Below, piece after piece: positions 34,689 to 41,220 of a stretch of DNA of 41,220 nt. A model generated the notes under the pieces. That model did not search any database, was not told where the DNA came from, and saw only the letters and a program-made list of their open reading frames with translations. Position 1 is the stretch's first letter, and the number at the start of each line of letters is the position of its first letter. The translations under genes and the position numbers were made by a program. Origin of the DNA: Ferrovibrio sp. (GTDB lineage: Bacteria > Pseudomonadota > Alphaproteobacteria > Ferrovibrionales > Ferrovibrionaceae); contig NZ_PEKV01000012.1 in assembly GCF_002796975.1 (NCBI RefSeq), forward strand, positions 246,035 through 287,254. The letters are read 5' to 3'.

Positions 34689-35522
34689 TCAGTCGTCGCG
34701 GTGGTAGGGCAGGCCGTGATTCATCTCGCGCGACGGCTGCTCGCATTCGCAGTCGCCGACGATCTTGGCCGGTACGCCGGCCGCCGTGCAATGTGCCGGC
34801 ACCGGGATCAGCACCACGCTTCCGGCGCCGATCTTGGCGCCTTCGCCGATCTCGATATTGCCGAGAATCTTCGAGCCGGCGCCGATCAGCACACCGCGGC
34901 GGATTTTCGGATGACGGTCGCCGGTTTCCTTGCCGGTACCGCCCAGCGTCACGTTCTGCAGCATCGAAACGTCGTCGTCGATCACGGCAGTTTCGCCGAT
35001 CACCACGCCGGTGCCATGGTCGATCAGGATGCCGCGGCCGAATTTTGCCGCCGGGTTGATGTCGACGGCGAAGACCTCAGAACTGCGGCTCTGCAGCAGG
35101 AAGGCCATGGTCTCGCGCCGCTCGCGCCATAGCCAGTTGGCAACGCGATGCGCCTGGATCGACTGGAAGCCTTTGAAGAACAGCATGGGCTTCAGGAAAC
35201 TGCGGCAGGCCGGATCGCGCTCGTTCACCGCGACCAGGTCGGCACGCACGGCATGACCGATATCGGGATCAGCGGCGAAGGCATCCTCGATTACTTCGCG
35301 CAGGCCGAGCGCCGGCAGTTCGGTGCTGCCCAGTTTCTGCGCCAGGATGTAGCTCAGCGCGTCTTCCAGCCGTTCGTGATGCAGCACGGCCGAATGCGCC
35401 ATGCTGCCGAGCAGCGGCTCCTGCTGGGCGGCATGGGCGGCTTCCTCGCGGATGCGCTGCCAGACCGGATCATGCTTGAGCAGATCGACGCTGCTGTATT
35501 TCTTGCCTGCGGTGGCGGACAT
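34689..35522 (-). CDS. cysE: Serine O-acetyltransferase
   Basis: This enzyme makes O-acetylserine from serine and acetyl-CoA for cysteine synthesis. It has 277 residues, with an N-terminal helical domain (DLLKHDPVWQRIREEA, AHSAVLHHERLEDALSYILAQKL) and a C-terminal left-handed beta-helix of hexapeptide repeats (GVVIGETAVIDDDV, GVLIGAGSKILGN, GAKIGAGSVVLIPV). The catalytic region ILIDHGTG includes the conserved His. GGGGGAAG lies about 6 bases before the ATG. It follows tldD by 36 bases; 11 bases separate it from the cytochrome start. Confidence 0.95.
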   Translation of the reverse strand: MSATAGKKYSSVDLLKHDPVWQRIREEAAHAAQQEPLLGSMAHSAVLHHERLEDALSYILAQKLGSTELPALGLREVIEDAFAADPDIGHAVRADLVAVNERDPACRSFLKPMLFFKGFQSIQAHRVANWLWRERRETMAFLLQSRSSEVFAVDINPAAKFGRGILIDHGTGVVIGETAVIDDDVSMLQNVTLGGTGKETGDRHPKIRRGVLIGAGSKILGNIEIGEGAKIGAGSVVLIPVPAHCTAAGVPAKIVGDCECEQPSREMNHGLPYHRDD

Positions 35523-35558
35523 GGGACTTCCCCCTCGTAAAGCGGTCAGGCGGCCAGG

Positions 35559-36998
35559 CTACGCAGCCTTGGCGGTGCCGCCGACCGTCAAACCTTCAAT
35601 CAGCAACGTCGGCTGGCCGACGCCAACCGGAACGCCCTGGCCGGACTTGCCGCAGGTGCCGATACCGGTATCGAGTTGCAGGTCGTTGCCGACGGCCTTC
35701 ACCTGCTTCAGCACTTCGGCGCCGGCGCCGATCAGCGTGGCGCCCTTGATCGGCGTGCCGACCTTGCCGTTCTCGACCATGTAGGCCTCGGTGCAGGAGA
35801 ACACGAACTTGCCCGAGGTGATGTCGACCTGGCCGCCGCCGAAGTTCACAGCATAGATGCCCTTTTTGACACTACCGAGAATTTCGGCCGGGTCGCGGTC
35901 GCCGGCCAGCATGTAGGTGTTGGTCATGCGCGGCATCGGGTTATGGGCAAAGGACTGCCGCCGGCCATTGCCAGTCGACTTCACGCCCATCAATCGGGCA
36001 TTCATGCGATCCTGCATCAGACCCTTCAGGATGCCGTCCTCGATCAGCATGGTGTTTTCGGTCGGCGTGCCTTCGTCGTCGATGGTGAGCGAGCCGCGGC
36101 GATTGTCGATGGTGCCGTTGTCGACGATGGTGACGCCGGGTGCCGCCACGCGCTCACCCATCAGGCCGGAGAAGACCGAGGTTTTCTTGCGGTTGAAGTC
36201 GCCTTCCAGGCCATGGCCGATCGCTTCATGCAGCAGAATGCCAGGCCAGCCCGGACCGAGCACCACCGGCATCTCGCCGGCCGGCGCAGGCACGGAGTCG
36301 AGATTGACCAGCGCCTGGCGTAGCGCGTCGTCCACCTCGGCCTGCCAGTGCGCGGGATCGAAGAACTGCTTGTAGCCGACACGGCCACCGGCGCCTCGGC
36401 TGCCGCTTTCCATGCGGTCGCCCTGTCCGGCGACGACAGAAACGTTCAGGCGGACCAGCGGGCGCACATCCTGCACCAGCTTGCCGTCGGCGCGCAGGAT
36501 GGCGACCGCCTGCCAGCTGCCGGCCAGTGACACCGAGACCTGCTTGACGCGCGGGTCCTTGGCGCGGGCATAGGCATTGATGGCCTGCAACAGCTCGACC
36601 TTCTGCTCGAAGGGAATCTCGTTCAGTGGATTGTCGTCGCCATAGAGGTGGCGGTTGGTGGCGACAGGGCCAAGGCTCATCTCGCCGCCATGGCCAGCAC
36701 GCACGGCACGCACAGTGGTGGCAGCGCGCTTGATCGCCGCTTCGCTCAGTTCGGAGGCATGGGCATAGCCGGTCTGTTCGCCCGAGACGGCGCGCAGGCC
36801 GAAACCCTGTGTGGTGTCGTAGGCTGCAGCCTTCAGGCGGCCATCATCGAAGGTCAGGCCTTCGGACTGGGCGTATTCCAGAAACAGCTCGCCGTCATCG
36901 GCGCCATGCAGCGCATCGCCGACAATGCTGTCCAGCCGGGCACGGTCGAGGCCGGCGCGGGTGAAGAACAGCTCCTGGGCGGTGGATGCACCGGTCAT
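35559..36998 (-). CDS. tldD: Metalloprotease TldD
   Basis: This is the zinc-bearing subunit of the TldD-TldE (PmbA) protease. It has 479 residues with the metal motif His257-Glu258...His262 (HEAIGHGLEGD). Other family blocks are EGLTFDDGRLKAAAYDTTQG near the N terminus, NTMLIEDGILKGLMQDRMNA and VGTPIKGATLIGAGAEVLKQV. The start is an ATG at 36998 with GAGG 6 bases upstream; a TTG four codons earlier is less likely. It precedes cysE. In many alphaproteobacteria tldD lies directly beside coxB; here the large signalling gene lies between them. Confidence 0.95.
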   Translation of the reverse strand: MTGASTAQELFFTRAGLDRARLDSIVGDALHGADDGELFLEYAQSEGLTFDDGRLKAAAYDTTQGFGLRAVSGEQTGYAHASELSEAAIKRAATTVRAVRAGHGGEMSLGPVATNRHLYGDDNPLNEIPFEQKVELLQAINAYARAKDPRVKQVSVSLAGSWQAVAILRADGKLVQDVRPLVRLNVSVVAGQGDRMESGSRGAGGRVGYKQFFDPAHWQAEVDDALRQALVNLDSVPAPAGEMPVVLGPGWPGILLHEAIGHGLEGDFNRKKTSVFSGLMGERVAAPGVTIVDNGTIDNRRGSLTIDDEGTPTENTMLIEDGILKGLMQDRMNARLMGVKSTGNGRRQSFAHNPMPRMTNTYMLAGDRDPAEILGSVKKGIYAVNFGGGQVDITSGKFVFSCTEAYMVENGKVGTPIKGATLIGAGAEVLKQVKAVGNDLQLDTGIGTCGKSGQGVPVGVGQPTLLIEGLTVGGTAKAA

Positions 36999-37113
36999 GG
37001 TAAACCTCAAAGAAAGCCTGAAGAATCAGGAAAAACGCAACTGCAACCTGCGATACAGGACTATATGGCGCCGGGGTTAAGAAAAAAACAGCCCCTTGGG
37101 ACGCGTCGAGATG

Positions 37114-40437
<3,324 letters not shown>

Positions 40438-40666
40438 GCCTGGAGCCCCCGGGAGAGGGCAGCTTAGGGGGGCGGCCCGGGCGGCGCAAGCGCAAGCCAA
40501 ATCAATGCTTAAGGGGCCAGGTGAGGGGGGTGCGCAGGCGGAGCGACAAATCGTCGCAGAAAGGTGTTGGACGACGGCCGGCAGGCTGGGCGCGCGACAT
40601 GCACCGGTGTATGGTCCGGCCTCGAAAGTGTTTAGACTCCCAAGTCATTAACGAGGGTATTGAACG

Positions 40667-41220
40667 ATGGGGTGGACTTCGTTTGCGGCCGTCCGCTGGG
40701 CCGCTCGCCGTGTTACGGCTTTGACTGCGGCTGTGGCCGTTTCGGGGCTGGCGTTCGCCGCCTTGGTTTCCGGCGCCGCCGCGGCTGCCGATGGCCAGCC
40801 GGGGCATTGGCTGATCGGCCTGCAGCCGGCCGCGAGTCCGGTTGCCACTGAGATGCACAATTTCCATGATCTGCTGATGTGGATCATCACCCTGATCACG
40901 CTTTTCGTGCTGGTCCTGCTGATCTACGTGATGTGGCGCTTCCGCTCCTCGGCCAATCCGGTGCCGTCGAAGACCTCGCATAACACCCTGATCGAAGTGC
41001 TGTGGACCGTGGTACCGATCCTGATCCTGATCGTGATCGCAGTGCCGTCCTTTAAGCTGCTGTATTTCGCCGACAAGACCGCCAAGGCCGAACTGACCAT
41101 CAAGGCGATCGGCAAGCAGTGGTACTGGTCTTACGAGTATCCCGATAATGGCAACTTCACCTTCGACGCCAGCATCGTGCCTGACGCCGACCTGAAGCCC
41201 GGTCAGCCCCGCCTGCTGGA
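40667..41220 (+). CDS. coxB: Cytochrome c oxidase subunit II (5' part; continues past window edge)
   Basis: 184 residues are visible before the window ends. It begins with a signal-like segment (AVAVSGLAFAALVSGAAAAADG). Two transmembrane hairpin helices follow: MWIITLITLFVLVLLIYVMW, and the helix around VLWTVVPILILIVIAVP. TIKAIGKQWYWSYEYPD is the conserved Trp-aromatic electron-entry region that precedes the CuA domain; the CuA cysteines lie beyond the edge. GAGGG stands 9 bases before the ATG. It is divergent from the PAS-kinase-EAL gene, with a 229-bp gap. The aa3-type oxidase operon (coxA onward) is expected to the right. Confidence 0.95.
   Translation, partial: MGWTSFAAVRWAARRVTALTAAVAVSGLAFAALVSGAAAAADGQPGHWLIGLQPAASPVATEMHNFHDLLMWIITLITLFVLVLLIYVMWRFRSSANPVPSKTSHNTLIEVLWTVVPILILIVIAVPSFKLLYFADKTAKAELTIKAIGKQWYWSYEYPDNGNFTFDASIVPDADLKPGQPRLL

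Noticed and set aside
37082..37100. Run of seven A (T-tract on the minus strand) after the sensor gene stop
   Set aside because: The bases before it form only a three-pair CCC/GGG stem, too weak to call an intrinsic terminator.

Overview
The window looks like chromosome from a GC-rich alphaproteobacterium, probably of a Rhodospirillales type. The evidence is the families present (plant/alpha-type glutamate-cysteine ligase, FixL-type PAS, TRAP-fed uronate catabolism) and familiar alphaproteobacterial neighbourhoods (tldD beside coxB, ubiA beside rsmE and gshA, pmbA beside a cysQ-type phosphatase). I see no insertion sequence, prophage, CRISPR array, tRNA or rRNA. After start-site correction no gap between genes exceeds about 290 bases.

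Left block (1-4647): an IclR-family regulator of PcaR/PobR type, cut by the window edge, is divergent from a protocatechuate operon pcaH-pcaG-pcaB-pcaD-pcaC. A perfect 10-bp-arm palindrome lies between them. The operon takes protocatechuate by ortho cleavage as far as 3-oxoadipate; pcaIJ and pcaF are not in the window. A strong terminator closes the operon and also serves the convergent RhlE-type RNA helicase, which most likely starts at a TTG codon.

Hexuronate block (6374-13931): a leftward operon of a GntR/FadR-type regulator, keto-deoxy-glucarate dehydratase, uronate dehydrogenase, an enolase-superfamily enzyme and a galactarolactone-isomerase-like amidohydrolase is divergent from a three-gene TRAP transporter. 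Together they describe uptake of a hexuronate and its oxidation to 2-oxoglutarate semialdehyde. An aldehyde dehydrogenase at 16895 could supply the last step. The enolase-family protein has non-canonical active-site residues.

Middle block (14020-21707): a cysteine-synthase-fold PLP enzyme whose Shine-Dalgarno sits in a hairpin, an overlapping pirin-PPK2 pair, a succinate-semialdehyde-type dehydrogenase, and a D-arginine-dehydrogenase-like flavoprotein one base ahead of a molybdopterin/4Fe-4S oxidoreductase.

Housekeeping block (21781-35522, mostly leftward): a 28-codon membrane ORF, cysQ-type phosphatase, pmbA, a small membrane protein, a VOC protein, a membrane class III adenylate cyclase, ubiD, an EamA permease, a 2OG-Fe(II) oxygenase-like protein, a cysteine-rich YkgJ-like protein, ubiA, rsmE, gshA, a monoheme c-type protein and cysE.

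Right end (35559-41220): tldD, then a large sensor protein (PAS-PAS-histidine kinase-PAS-GGDEF-EAL), then divergently the start of coxB. The third PAS aligns without gaps to the haem-binding PAS of FixL and keeps its haem histidine and oxygen-contacting arginine. The GGDEF motif is degenerate and the EAL site looks intact. I therefore predict an oxygen- or redox-gas-responsive c-di-GMP phosphodiesterase fused to a kinase core, beside the terminal oxidase operon. This is the most interesting object in the window.
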